Source: Janthinobacterium sp. PAMC25594 | GTDB lineage: Bacteria; Pseudomonadota; Gammaproteobacteria; Burkholderiales; Burkholderiaceae_D | DNA length: 64,000 nt | Reading direction: 5' to 3' | NCBI RefSeq assembly: GCF_019443505.1 | Contig: NZ_CP080377.1 | Span: 3,968,001-4,032,000, forward strand | Shown here: positions 9,291 through 18,143 of the stretch, piece after piece | Numbering within the stretch: the stretch's first letter is position 1 | Layout: each line of letters starts with the position of its first letter | Position numbers and translations under genes: made by a program | The notes under the pieces: generated by a model | The model's input: only the letters and a program-made list of their open reading frames with translations | Database searches by the model: none | What the model was told of the DNA's origin: nothing

Positions 9291-9414
9291 GGGATTCCAG
9301 TCCAAGAAAGTGTCTTGCCGGCACGCGGACGTGGAAACTCCTCGACAGCGGGGAGCTACCGGCCTATTATGCAAGCAATTAGTTGGTTAACTGGCCCCAT
9401 GATAGTTGAGCGAA

Positions 9415-10074
9415 ATGAATTACACAAGTAAACGTTTGGATAATAGCGAAGCGCCGCAGACGACGGAGCGCATCCTGTATTTCATCAAGACCAAGGGACC
9501 CGTCTCCACGGCGACCCTGGCCAAGACCCTGGACATGACGGGCGAGGCGGCGCGCCAGCAAGTGCAAAAGCTGGTGGCGGCGGGTCTGATCGAAGGGCGC
9601 CAGGAAGCGCAGGCGGGCGCCGGCCGGCCGCGCCAGAACTGGGTCTTGACGGAAGCGGGCAATGCGCGCTTTCCCGACACGCATGCGCAGCTGACGATCA
9701 AGCTGATCGGCTCCGTGCGCCAGCTGTTCGGCGAGGCGGGGCTGGATAAACTGATCACGCAGCGCGAAGAGGAAAGCCGCAGCGCGTACGCGCTCGCGTG
9801 CTCGGCGCCGGACTTGCCCACGCGCTTGCAGCAACTGGCCGCCGTGCGCGATGAAGAGGGTTATATGGCGCGCGTGGAAGCGGACGGCGACGACTGGCTG
9901 CTGATCGAGGACCACTGCCCCATCTGCGCGGCCGCGCGCACTTGCCAGGGCTTTTGCCGCTCCGAACTGCAGCTGTTCCAGGAAGTGGTGGGGCCGAACG
10001 CCAGCATCGTGCGCGAGCAGCATGTGCTGACGAACGCGATGCGCTGCATCTATCGCATTTCGCCGCTGCCCTGA
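9415..10074 (+). CDS. SufR-like transcriptional regulator with C-terminal cysteine cluster
   Basis: The 219-residue protein has an N-terminal winged helix (TERILYFIKTKGPVSTATLA, GRPRQNWVLTEAG), as in the COG2345 regulators that include cyanobacterial SufR. Near the C-terminus it carries C168-x2-C171-x5-C177-x3-C181 followed by SELQLF, which parallels the Fe-S cluster-binding region of SufR. It may therefore sense Fe-S status, oxygen or NO; this is inference from family resemblance. The start is the ATG at 9415. An upstream in-frame TTG (9406) has no better ribosome binding site. The gene ends inside the 3' end of the convergent MFS gene (25-bp overlap). Confidence 0.8.
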   Translation: MNYTSKRLDNSEAPQTTERILYFIKTKGPVSTATLAKTLDMTGEAARQQVQKLVAAGLIEGRQEAQAGAGRPRQNWVLTEAGNARFPDTHAQLTIKLIGSVRQLFGEAGLDKLITQREEESRSAYALACSAPDLPTRLQQLAAVRDEEGYMARVEADGDDWLLIEDHCPICAAARTCQGFCRSELQLFQEVVGPNASIVREQHVLTNAMRCIYRISPLP

Positions 10075-11330
10075 GCCCTGGGAAACAGCGGCCAGGTCAG
10101 CAGCGCCACCAGTCCCGCCAGCCACCACACGACGGGCCAGCTGCTGGCCGCCAGCAGGTGCGGGATGGCCATCGGCGTGAGGAACAGTCCCACGTAGACG
10201 GCTGTGTTCGCCATGCCCAGGGCCGTGCCCGCGTTGGCACCGCCCGCTTCCGTCGCCAGCTCCGTGTAGGCCACGCCATGCCAGGCGGACACGGCGATGC
10301 CGGCGGCCACCACGGCGGCCATCAGCAGCCAGCCTGGCGCATCCGTCCAGGCGATGCATCCCAGCAAAATGAATGACGCCAGCGCCACCAGGGCCGAGCC
10401 GCGCAGGTAGGCGGGCCGGTTCGCGTGGCGGTCCGTGTGGCGCCCGCTCCAGATGCGCATCACCATGGCGCCCGCCTGCAGGGCCACCATCACGGCCGTG
10501 ATGGCCGCCAGGCCCAGGCGGCCATGGTCGTGCAGGAAGACGGTGGCATAGCTGAGCACGGCAAACTGCGGCACGCACAGCAAGCCGATGGCCGCCACCA
10601 TGCGCCAGACCTTTCGATTGCGCAACGGTGGCGGTGGCTTGATCCCGGACAGGCTTTTGGACGCGTTGTGCGGCCCCGTGGCGGCCTCGGCAGAGAAATC
10701 TGGCTCATGCATCCAGCGCCACGTAAAAAACGCCGACAGGCCGCATACGAGGGCCAGGGCGCCAAACACGGGCATGAAGCCGTAGCGCGATGCCAGGCTG
10801 GGCAAGATCAGGGCGCCGAGGCCGCCGCCCAGTGGCACGGCCGTCTGGCGGATGCTCATGGCGAAACCCCGTTCGCCGGCGCCGAACCAGCGCATCACGG
10901 CGCGGCCGCTGGCACCGTTCACGCTGCCGCCCAGCACGCCGACCAGCGCCAGCCCCGCCGCCAGCGCCCATAAGGGCGGCACGGAGCCGTCAGCGGGCGT
11001 GATCCACAGCAGCAAGGCCAGCAGCGCCAGCATGGTGCCCAGCAAGCCCGTCAGCAGCACGGGGCGGTCGCCCCAGCGGTCGGTGGCCATACCCCACGGC
11101 AATTCGGTCAGGGCCACGCCCAGGCCCATGGCGCCCAGCGCCACCCCCAGTTGCGTATTGCTCAGGTGATAGCCGCTGCGCAGCCAGATGGCCGTGGTGG
11201 GCATGCCGTTGGCGGCGGCGGAAAAGCTGGCGTTGGCCGCCACGCCGACGGCGAGTACTTTCCAGCGGTGGGCGTCGCCCAGCGCGGGCGCGGTGACGGG
11301 AACAGGAATGGCTTGGCAGCTGGTGCTCAT
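10050..11330 (-). CDS. MFS transporter
   Basis: The start is placed at the ATG 11330-11328 (MSTSCQAIPVPVTAPAL), giving 426 residues with about 12 TM helices. An MFS motif A is visible as GMATDRWGDRPVLL near residue 85, and its counterpart in the second half is the IWSGRHTDRHANRPAYL region. The family cannot be refined from sequence: it could be a metabolite uptake or efflux carrier. It is divergent from the LysR gene at 11443, which probably regulates it. The ribosome binding site is weak. Confidence 0.85.
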   Translation of the reverse strand: MSTSCQAIPVPVTAPALGDAHRWKVLAVGVAANASFSAAANGMPTTAIWLRSGYHLSNTQLGVALGAMGLGVALTELPWGMATDRWGDRPVLLTGLLGTMLALLALLLWITPADGSVPPLWALAAGLALVGVLGGSVNGASGRAVMRWFGAGERGFAMSIRQTAVPLGGGLGALILPSLASRYGFMPVFGALALVCGLSAFFTWRWMHEPDFSAEAATGPHNASKSLSGIKPPPPLRNRKVWRMVAAIGLLCVPQFAVLSYATVFLHDHGRLGLAAITAVMVALQAGAMVMRIWSGRHTDRHANRPAYLRGSALVALASFILLGCIAWTDAPGWLLMAAVVAAGIAVSAWHGVAYTELATEAGGANAGTALGMANTAVYVGLFLTPMAIPHLLAASSWPVVWWLAGLVALLTWPLFPRAQGSGEMR

Positions 11331-11442
11331 GGCAGGGAGGGAAAAGTGGTTGACCCTGACAGTGTTGCGCAGTACGATCGTTCTGAATATCAGATAATTT
11401 ACGCTACACCATCCCATAAAACAGGACGATTGCATTTGCCCC

Positions 11443-12342
11443 ATGAGCCTGCTGAATTTCGACATCGCCTTCTTGCGCAGCTATGTGGCCGGCATCGAGC
11501 TGGGCAGCTTTGCCCGCGCGGCCGACAAGGTGGGCCGTTCCACCTCGGCCGTCAGCGCGCAGCTGAAAAAACTCGAGGAGCAGGCGGGCATGCCCCTGTT
11601 CCGCAAGGATGGCCGGGGGCTGGCGCTGACGCCGTCCGGCGAAGTCCTGCTCGGCTATGCGCGCCGGCTGCTGGAACTCAATGACGAGGCGGCCGTCGCC
11701 TTGCGCGGCGCGGAACTGGAAGGCTGGATCAGGCTGGGCCTGCAGGAGGATTTTGGCGAAGCCTTGCTGCCCGATGTGCTGGGGCGCTTTGCGCGCGCGC
11801 ATCCGAAAGTGCGCATCGAGGCGCACGTGGCGCGCAACACGGCCCTGATGCAAGGCCTGGCCATGGGACAGCTGGACCTGGCCCTGCTGTGGGGCGGCGC
11901 CTGCATCGCCGACGTGGCCGAATATCCGCCGCAGCAGCGCCAGCATATTGCCGAACCGTCCATGCGCTGGATCGCGTCGTCCAGCCTGGCCTGGCGACCC
12001 GAATCGGGCGAGCCTTTGCCCTTGATTACGTTTGACCGCGACTGCCTGTTCCTGCGCTGCGCCACGCAGGCGCTCGATGGGGCCGGCATCGCCTGGCGCA
12101 CGGCGTTTACCAGTCCCAGCCTGGCGGGACTGTGGGCGGCGGCTGCCGCCGGGCTGGGCGTGACGGTGCGCACGGCGTACGGCCTGCCCTCGACCGTGTG
12201 CGCGCTCGATCATGTGGACGCGGGCTTGCCCGCCCTGCCACCGCTGTCGCTGGAACTGCTGCGTGCCTCAACGGTGTCCAGGCCGCCCGTCGAGCGGCTG
12301 GCTGGTCTGATCATCGAGTCGCTGCAGAATGGGGCGACATAA
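11443..12342 (+). CDS. LysR-family transcriptional regulator
   Basis: The 299-residue protein has a typical LysR HTH at residues 8-67 (SFARAADKVGRSTSAVSAQL, then LEEQAGMPLFRKDGRGLALT) and a periplasmic-binding-protein-like effector domain with a GLGVTVRTAYGLP segment. It is divergent from the MFS gene with a 112-bp gap, the usual pairing of a LysR activator and its transporter target. The gap contains an AT-rich stretch (GAATATCAGATAATTTAC) that could hold the operator. The ligand is unknown. It converges on the methyltransferase gene, 12 bp apart. Confidence 0.92.
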   Translation: MSLLNFDIAFLRSYVAGIELGSFARAADKVGRSTSAVSAQLKKLEEQAGMPLFRKDGRGLALTPSGEVLLGYARRLLELNDEAAVALRGAELEGWIRLGLQEDFGEALLPDVLGRFARAHPKVRIEAHVARNTALMQGLAMGQLDLALLWGGACIADVAEYPPQQRQHIAEPSMRWIASSSLAWRPESGEPLPLITFDRDCLFLRCATQALDGAGIAWRTAFTSPSLAGLWAAAAAGLGVTVRTAYGLPSTVCALDHVDAGLPALPPLSLELLRASTVSRPPVERLAGLIIESLQNGAT

Positions 12343-12354
12343 AACGCCTGCAAT

Positions 12355-13386
12355 TCAAGTGCGCGCAATCAGCACTTGCACGGGTGCCATGGGGAAATCG
12401 CTGGCGCTGTATTGTTCCACTTGCCGCCAGCCCGTGTCGCGCAGCAGCTGCGCCAGTTCTCCCTGCCGTGTCATCGTGCGGCCCAGCATGCGCATCGGCA
12501 AGTAATACGGCAGCACGCGCGCCGCATCCAAGGGCGTCGGCGCGATTTCCGCCTGCACGCAGACAAGCACGCCACCGGGTTTTAACGCCGCATGCATCTT
12601 GCGCAAGGCGCGCGCCATGTCGGGCACGAAATGCAGCACGGACGAGCACCAGATGAGGTCGTAATCGCCGCCGATGTCGTCGCGGTCCAGGTCGCCGCCC
12701 AAGGTCTCCAGGCGATCAGATAATTGCGCATGGGCGATGTTCGCGGCCGCCACGGCCACCGTTTCCGGCCAGTCGAAAACGCAGCCCCGCACGCCCGCAT
12801 GGGCTTGCGCCAGCGCAATGGCCACCCAGCCCGGACCGCCGCCCACGTCCAGCAGGCGCAGCGCCGTGTTGCCGTCTGCAAACGGGGCGATGCGCTGCAT
12901 CACGGACAGGGCCGCGCGCATGGTGACGGCGCGTTGCTCCTGGCCGATCTGCTGTTGTGCGGCAACGGCCCAGTTGACCCCATTTGCCGCGCTGTACGGC
13001 GCCGCCTTGCCGCCCTCGCGCACCAGCGTGTTCAGCTGCGTGGCGAAATGGCGCAGCGCATGCAGCCGGTACAGCCAGGCATCGCCGCAAAAGGCCACGG
13101 AGTCGCGGCAGAAATACTGCAAGGTGGTGGCCGTGCAACGGTAGCGCTGTGCATCTGCGTCGCCCTCGTCGCGTTCCAGCACCTGCATGCTCCAAAGCAA
13201 TTCCAGCAGCAAGGCCGTGTGCGGCGCATGCAGCGACAGGGCGTCGGCCAGTTGCGCCGGCGTGTGCGGCGTGGCCAGTACCTCGAAAATGCCCAGTTCC
13301 AGGGCGGTGGCCAGCCCATCGGCCTGGACGGGAGCGACGGCCAGGTCCCAGTACGGTTGCAAGGCGTGTTGCGGATGGAATGACAT
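12355..13386 (-). CDS. SAM-dependent O-methyltransferase (PF00891-like)
   Basis: The 343-residue protein has an N-terminal dimerisation/winged-helix domain (ATALELGIFEVLATPHTPAQ) and a class I SAM domain with motif I LLDVGGGPGWVAIALA near residue 178. It also has a later acidic loop (DLIWCSSVLHFVPDMARAL) and a C-terminal LLRDTGWRQVEQYSA strand, as in small-molecule O-methyltransferases such as hydroxyindole or phenazine enzymes. The substrate is unknown. The ATG at 13386 follows GGAAG at good spacing. The gene lies about 48 bp downstream of a near-perfect Fur box and is divergent from a siderophore-type AraC regulator. That suggests iron-controlled expression. Confidence 0.85.
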   Translation of the reverse strand: MSFHPQHALQPYWDLAVAPVQADGLATALELGIFEVLATPHTPAQLADALSLHAPHTALLLELLWSMQVLERDEGDADAQRYRCTATTLQYFCRDSVAFCGDAWLYRLHALRHFATQLNTLVREGGKAAPYSAANGVNWAVAAQQQIGQEQRAVTMRAALSVMQRIAPFADGNTALRLLDVGGGPGWVAIALAQAHAGVRGCVFDWPETVAVAAANIAHAQLSDRLETLGGDLDRDDIGGDYDLIWCSSVLHFVPDMARALRKMHAALKPGGVLVCVQAEIAPTPLDAARVLPYYLPMRMLGRTMTRQGELAQLLRDTGWRQVEQYSASDFPMAPVQVLIART

Positions 13387-13433
13387 GATCTTCCTTTCGG
13401 CGAGGTGGGTATCAACGTCATTTTATGCAACAA

Positions 13434-13448
13434 TGAGAATAATTATCA
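13434..13448. promoter_or_regulatory. Fur box
   Basis: TGAGAATAATTATCA matches 14 of 15 positions of the 7-1-7 Fur consensus TGATAATnATTATCA. It lies in the 127-bp gap between the divergent methyltransferase (ATG 48 bp away) and AraC regulator (ATG 66 bp away), so one iron-bound Fur could repress both promoters. The surrounding AT richness contrasts with the GC-rich window. Confidence 0.8.
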
Positions 13449-13513
13449 TTTGCATTTGTATGCGGCACGGCGCATTTCGTATGCGTAACGGTGCGCAGGG
13501 ACAGGGAGGAGCG

Positions 13514-14404
13514 ATGGCAGGACAGGACAGGGAAGCGGCAGGCTGGACGCGGCGCCAGCTGGATCCGGGGTTGAAAGAGTGCCGCGCCGACCAGCGGCAA
13601 GTCGACCAGGGCGTGCTGCTCGTGCATTCCGATTACCGCCCGCGCCTTGCGCTCGTCGAGCAATCGCAGCATGACGACGGGGGCGGCCTGGTCATTACCA
13701 TTGGCCTGGAAGGCGCGTCCGGCTACACCACGCGCGATGGCGGGCAATTGCATTTCCGGAGCGGGCATACGACGGTGACGGCGTTTCACCACGTCAGCGG
13801 CGAGCGCCGTTTTGAGGCAAATCAACGGGCGGCGCAATTGCGCGTGCTGGTCGGCGAAGACGCGCTGGCGCGCTACTGGCCGGAAGGCTTGACTTCCTTG
13901 CTGCCCAACGGCGGTGCGCGCCAGTTGGCGCATGCGGCCACCACACCCACTGCCGCCCTGCACGCGCGCGCGCTGCTACGCGCGACGGACCCGCTGGCCG
14001 TGCATATCGGCGTGCTCAGCTTGCTGGCGGAGCAACTGCGGGCGCTGCGGCCGGCGCCCGTTCTTGTGCCGCGCTGGTCCGAGGCCGATATCATCAAACT
14101 GGAGCGTGTCCACGCGCTGATGCAGGAACAGATGGCGCAGGCACTCACGCTCGACTACCTGTGCGCGCAAGTAGGGTTAAGTTTGTTCAAACTCAAGCAG
14201 GGGTGGCGCTACCGCTACCACGACAGCCCGCAGCGCACCCTGCTGGCGCTGCGCATGCAGCGGGCAAAGTTACTGCTGGAAAATGGGTGTCAGGTGGCGC
14301 AGGCGGGCTGGCAAACGGGGTATCGCCATCCGGCCAATTTCAGCGCCGCGTTCAGCCGTTATTTCGGCTACGCGCCGAAGACCGTGGGACGCGCGGGCGC
14401 GTAA
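13514..14404 (+). CDS. AraC-family regulator, PchR/AlcR-like
   Basis: I chose the ATG at 13514 because AGGGAGGAGCG precedes it directly; upstream in-frame codons are poor starts. The 296-residue protein has a degenerate N-terminal effector domain. Its C-terminal double HTH covers roughly residues 205-292 (LTLDYLCAQVGLSLFKLKQG and QTGYRHPANFSAAFSRYFGY). Domain order and the LSLFKLKQGWRYRY variant resemble PchR-type siderophore regulators, which are Fur-controlled and activate iron-uptake genes when the ferric siderophore is bound. The Fur box upstream agrees. No siderophore receptor is adjacent, so its target is not known from this window. Confidence 0.82.
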   Translation: MAGQDREAAGWTRRQLDPGLKECRADQRQVDQGVLLVHSDYRPRLALVEQSQHDDGGGLVITIGLEGASGYTTRDGGQLHFRSGHTTVTAFHHVSGERRFEANQRAAQLRVLVGEDALARYWPEGLTSLLPNGGARQLAHAATTPTAALHARALLRATDPLAVHIGVLSLLAEQLRALRPAPVLVPRWSEADIIKLERVHALMQEQMAQALTLDYLCAQVGLSLFKLKQGWRYRYHDSPQRTLLALRMQRAKLLLENGCQVAQAGWQTGYRHPANFSAAFSRYFGYAPKTVGRAGA

Positions 14405-14461
14405 AAAGCCGGTGTAGAATTGGCGGGCACGATGTACTCATTCGACCTACAAGGAGACATG

Positions 14462-14866
14462 ATGGCCCGCAAAATCTTTGTCAATCTGCCCGTCCAGTCG
14501 CTCGAACGTTCCGTGGCGTTTTTCACGGCGCTGGGCTTCAGTTTCAATGCCCATTTCACGGATGAAACAGCGACCTGCATGATCGTTGCCGACGACATCT
14601 TCGTGATGCTGTTGACGCACGATAAATTCAAGCAATTCACACCCAAGCAGCTGTGCGACACCACGGTGGCGACGGAAGTGCTCGTGTGTTTGTCGGCCGA
14701 GAGCCGCGGCGAAGTCGATGACCTGGTGGCAAAAGCCGTCCAGGCGGGCGGCAGCATCTACAAGGAGCCGATGGATTTCGGCTTCATGTATGGCCACAGT
14801 TTCCAGGATCTTGATGGGCATCAATGGGAGTTGATGTATATGGAAGCGAATTCAATACCGCAATAG
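14462..14866 (+). CDS. VOC superfamily (glyoxalase-like) protein
   Basis: The 134-residue protein has the two beta-alpha-beta-beta-beta modules of VOC/glyoxalase folds: VNLPVQSLERSVAFFTALGF at the start and FGFMYGHSFQDLDGHQWELM at the end. The second matches the DPDGHxWE metal-ligand region of this superfamily. Two tandem ATGs (14459, 14462) follow AAGGAG. The second has the better spacing of 5 bases. Such proteins are usually annotated glyoxalase or bleomycin-resistance-like, but the reaction is unknown. A REP-like repeat follows 4 bp after its stop. Confidence 0.85.
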   Translation: MARKIFVNLPVQSLERSVAFFTALGFSFNAHFTDETATCMIVADDIFVMLLTHDKFKQFTPKQLCDTTVATEVLVCLSAESRGEVDDLVAKAVQAGGSIYKEPMDFGFMYGHSFQDLDGHQWELMYMEANSIPQ

Positions 14867-14870
14867 CAGC

Positions 14871-14970
14871 GTAGGTCGGATTAGCGGCGGTACGCCGCGT
14901 AATCCGACAATATTGTTGGCCGGTGGTGGTGTCGGATTACGCGCGGCTTCGCCACGCTAATCCGACCTAC
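14871..14970. repeat. REP-like double hairpin, copy 1
   Basis: This 100-bp element starts GTAGGTCGGATTAGCG and ends with its inverse CGCTAATCCGACCTAC. It contains two internal hairpins built on GTCGGATTA/TAATCCGAC. A second copy sits at 26404-26495; the two share about the first 50 bases and the last hairpin arm. Each copy lies just after a gene's 3' end in an intergenic gap. This is typical of REP/BIME-type palindromic elements mobilised by REP-associated transposases, none of which is in this window. Confidence 0.85.
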
Positions 14971-14990
14971 CCGACTGTTAAACCTAAGCT

Positions 14991-17861
14991 TTAGCTGGCC
15001 AGCGCCAGCAGATCGACCACGTCCAGCCCGGCCAGGTCTTGCGTCGTGTTGCCCGCAAACGCGGCGCGGCTTTGCTGGCCGTTTTTCAGCCAGGTGCGCG
15101 TGACGTCCTTGATCTGCGCCAGGGTGCAATTCAGCACGCCGGTGCGGAACTGCTGGCGCACGGCTTCCGTCGTGCCCCGCTGCTGCATGTTCCACGCCGT
15201 CAGCGCTTCCGCGTACGGCGAGTGCGGCTTGTCGAGGCCCTTGATGACGCAGATGATGGCTTCCTCTACCTGCTCTTGCGAGAAGTCGCCGTCGAGGATC
15301 TGATCGAGCGTCGTGCCGAAGTCGGCGAACGTGCCGGCCAGGCGCGGATCGCGGTAGGAACTCAGGGTGAACGTGCCGGCGCCGGCCGCGTAGCTGGCGC
15401 TGCCGCCATACGCGCCGCCTTTTTCGCGCAGCGCCGTATGCAGCACCTGGTTGGTCATCAGTTCGGCGGCCACGGCCAGGGCCGCAGCGTCCGGATTGTG
15501 CACGCCAGGCACGGCCCAGGAAACGAAGCAATGGTTGATCTGGCTCGTCGCATGCAGGGCCGTGTTAGCCAGCGGCAATGCGACCGGTGCGACATCAACG
15601 GCTGGTGCTGCCGCCTGCGTGCTGGCCGCCGGCAATTCCAGCAAGCGGGCCAGGGTGATGCCATCGTGCTCCAGGCCCGCGCACAGCACGGTCGGCTGCT
15701 GGGCGATGATGTGCGCGTGCAAGGTATCGAGTTCGCGCGCGATTTCCTGCAAGCCTGCCGAGGTTTTGCTCAGTTGCTGCAAACGGCGGTAGAACGGCAG
15801 TGCGGCCGGGCCGCCGACGATGTCGTCGAAGCGGCGCGTGGGCGACAGCGGTGCTGCCGAGGCCAGCATGGCGTAGCGGTTGCCCGATTCGGCCAGGCTG
15901 GAGAGTTTGTCCTGCACCAGGCTCTCGATCAGGAAAGCCAGGCGCTCTTCTTCATCGAAGCGGGGCTTGGCGATCCAGGCCGACAGGACGGCGGCAATCG
16001 CCGCGTGTTCTTCGCGCAAGCCGCTGGCCGAGAACGACAATTCCACGCGCATGGCTTGCTGCGGGCGGGGAATGGCTTCCAGGCCGATGTGGAACGAAGG
16101 CACCATGCTCTGGCGCCAGGCGCTGGCGTCGTCGAACGACATGTCGCCCACGCCCAGTTCCGGCGCCAGGTCCGTGTACAGGCGCAGCCAGGGCCACGAC
16201 GCTTCCGGCAGGCTCGACACGTCGTACAGCACGTTGGCATAGCTGATGCCGTTCGAGGCAATGCTGAACGCCACGGCGCCGTCGATCGCCGGGGGAATCG
16301 GCAAGGCCGGGCGCGGCGCGGCGCTGACGTCGCCGGGGCGGATGCGCGGCAGCACTTCCGAATTCGATGGCAGTTGCTGATGCGCTTCCAGCGCGGCGGA
16401 CTCGGCGACAATGTGCTCGCGCTCGGCATCCGTCAAGCGCGCTTGCAGGGCCGCCAGCTTGGCGTCTTCCTGCGCGGCACGGTCGGTAAAATAGGCGCTG
16501 TCGGGCACCACGTGGGTGGTCAAACGGGTCGGATTGGCGATCAGCTCGCGCACCAGCTGCTTGAAGAATTCAGTGCCTTCGATCTGCTGTTCCAGCGTTT
16601 CCAAAATCGCCGCATTGTCGAAGGCGTCCATCACGTCGCCGCCATACATGGCCAGCGGCAAGGCGTGCAGCAAGCGGCCCAGGCCATACGGCATGCGGCC
16701 GCTGCTGATTTCGCGCTGGCTGTATTTGATGTCGCGCAAGGCCGCGTGCAGCACGGCGGCGGGAATGCCCTGTTCCGCCGTCTCTTCCAGCGCCGTCCAG
16801 ATGCGCTGGTGCGCATCGGCGATCTGTTCCTGCGTCAACCCTTCCATGCCGATGTGGAACACCATCTGGCGGATGCCCGCGTCGCGGCCATTCATGTCCG
16901 ATGGGCGGCCATAGCCGGCCGATTCCATGGCGCGCATGACGGGCGCCGACGATTCGCCCAGCAAGCCGTGCGACAGCAGATGCGCGTGGTAGTAGGCGAT
17001 GGGGTCGCTCGACTCGCCCATCAACCAGGCGAATTGCAGGCCGAATTCATCGTCGCGCGCTTCCTGCGACGGAATGTTGACGATGTTTTCCTGCGGCGCG
17101 GTCCAGGCGGGCGCCAGCTGCGGCAGGCGGCGTTCGGAGAAACCGCTGAGCTTGGACAGCACGCGTTCGGCCACTTGTTCCTGCACGGCCGATGCTTCGA
17201 TATTGCCTGCGGTCATGATCACGGCTTGCGACGGATGGTAGTGGCTGGCGTGGAATTCTTTCAGCATGGCATGCGTGAGTTCCGGGATCACCAGCGGATC
17301 GCCGCCCGATTCCACTTCATACGTCGTGCCCTTGAGCAAGGTGCTGGCGATGCCGCTGTCGAGCGCGCGCATGGGGCTGTTGAAGGCGCCCTTCATTTCA
17401 TTGAAGACGATGCCCTGGTACACCAGCTTGTCGCCTTCGAACGCATGGCGCCAGCCTTCCTGGCGGAAATTCAGGTAATCGAGGTTGGGGAAGAAGGCGG
17501 CATCCAGGTACACGTCGAGCAGGTTGAAGAAATCCTTGCGGTCGGTGCTGGCGAACGGGTACACGGTGCGGTCCGGATAGGTCATCGCGTTCATGAAGGT
17601 GGCCGTCGAGCGGCGCAGCATCGAGAAGAAGGGGTCGCGCACCGGGTAGCGCGACGAGCCGCACAAGGCCAGGTGTTCGAGGATGTGGGCGCGCCCGTCG
17701 CTTACTTCAGGCACAGTGGGAAAGGCCACCAGGAACACCATCTCAGCCTGCTCGGTATGCATGTGGATATGGCGCATGCCCGTTGCTGGCTCGACATATT
17801 GCTCGATGGTTGCCTGCAAGACTGGAATGAAGTTGCTGCTGACTTTTTCAAATGTGCTCAT
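14991..17861 (-). CDS. M16C zinc metallopeptidase, presequence-protease (PreP/Cym1) type
   Basis: The 956-residue protein starts at the ATG 17861 (MSTFEKVSSNFIPVLQATIE). It carries the inverted zinc motif H59-x2-E62-H63 in GRAHILEHLALCGSSRYPV and a downstream glutamate in FNEMKGAFNSP. The M16 peptidase fold is repeated across the full length, with the Arg/Tyr-bearing C-terminal segment LREKGGAYGGSASY. The length and the early H-x2-E-H position match the M16C subfamily of organellar presequence proteases, which degrade short peptides in a closed chamber. It has no signal peptide, so I expect a cytoplasmic oligopeptidase. A frame continuing 102 codons upstream is not supported by a ribosome binding site. 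Confidence 0.9.
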   Translation of the reverse strand: MSTFEKVSSNFIPVLQATIEQYVEPATGMRHIHMHTEQAEMVFLVAFPTVPEVSDGRAHILEHLALCGSSRYPVRDPFFSMLRRSTATFMNAMTYPDRTVYPFASTDRKDFFNLLDVYLDAAFFPNLDYLNFRQEGWRHAFEGDKLVYQGIVFNEMKGAFNSPMRALDSGIASTLLKGTTYEVESGGDPLVIPELTHAMLKEFHASHYHPSQAVIMTAGNIEASAVQEQVAERVLSKLSGFSERRLPQLAPAWTAPQENIVNIPSQEARDDEFGLQFAWLMGESSDPIAYYHAHLLSHGLLGESSAPVMRAMESAGYGRPSDMNGRDAGIRQMVFHIGMEGLTQEQIADAHQRIWTALEETAEQGIPAAVLHAALRDIKYSQREISSGRMPYGLGRLLHALPLAMYGGDVMDAFDNAAILETLEQQIEGTEFFKQLVRELIANPTRLTTHVVPDSAYFTDRAAQEDAKLAALQARLTDAEREHIVAESAALEAHQQLPSNSEVLPRIRPGDVSAAPRPALPIPPAIDGAVAFSIASNGISYANVLYDVSSLPEASWPWLRLYTDLAPELGVGDMSFDDASAWRQSMVPSFHIGLEAIPRPQQAMRVELSFSASGLREEHAAIAAVLSAWIAKPRFDEEERLAFLIESLVQDKLSSLAESGNRYAMLASAAPLSPTRRFDDIVGGPAALPFYRRLQQLSKTSAGLQEIARELDTLHAHIIAQQPTVLCAGLEHDGITLARLLELPAASTQAAAPAVDVAPVALPLANTALHATSQINHCFVSWAVPGVHNPDAAALAVAAELMTNQVLHTALREKGGAYGGSASYAAGAGTFTLSSYRDPRLAGTFADFGTTLDQILDGDFSQEQVEEAIICVIKGLDKPHSPYAEALTAWNMQQRGTTEAVRQQFRTGVLNCTLAQIKDVTRTWLKNGQQSRAAFAGNTTQDLAGLDVVDLLALAS

Positions 17862-18143
17862 GCGGTATGGGATCTCTTCAGTAGGTGAAACGGATAGTCG
17901 GTGGGGCTGCATCACAGGTGGGGGCAAAGTGGCGTAATGCCAGGGCGGGCGCCAGTTTGATGCCTGCGTGAAGTTTTTCCCTATTGTACTAGGAGTATTC
18001 GTGCGCCGCCGCCGAGGCTTGCTTGTCGGTCGCAAAAGCAACAATGTTGCCAAATAGCCTCTTTTACGGGTGGCGCCCCGGGATGGCGGCTTAGCGTACC
18101 ATGCGCCTTTTCCCCCTTGCTGACCGAACCGAAGGCGCTTACC

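Noticed and set aside
15039..17888. Plus-strand open frame of 949 codons antisense to the M16C peptidase
   Set aside because: The opposite strand encodes a full peptidase with zinc motif. The antisense product is His/Arg/Gln-rich and matches no pattern I know.
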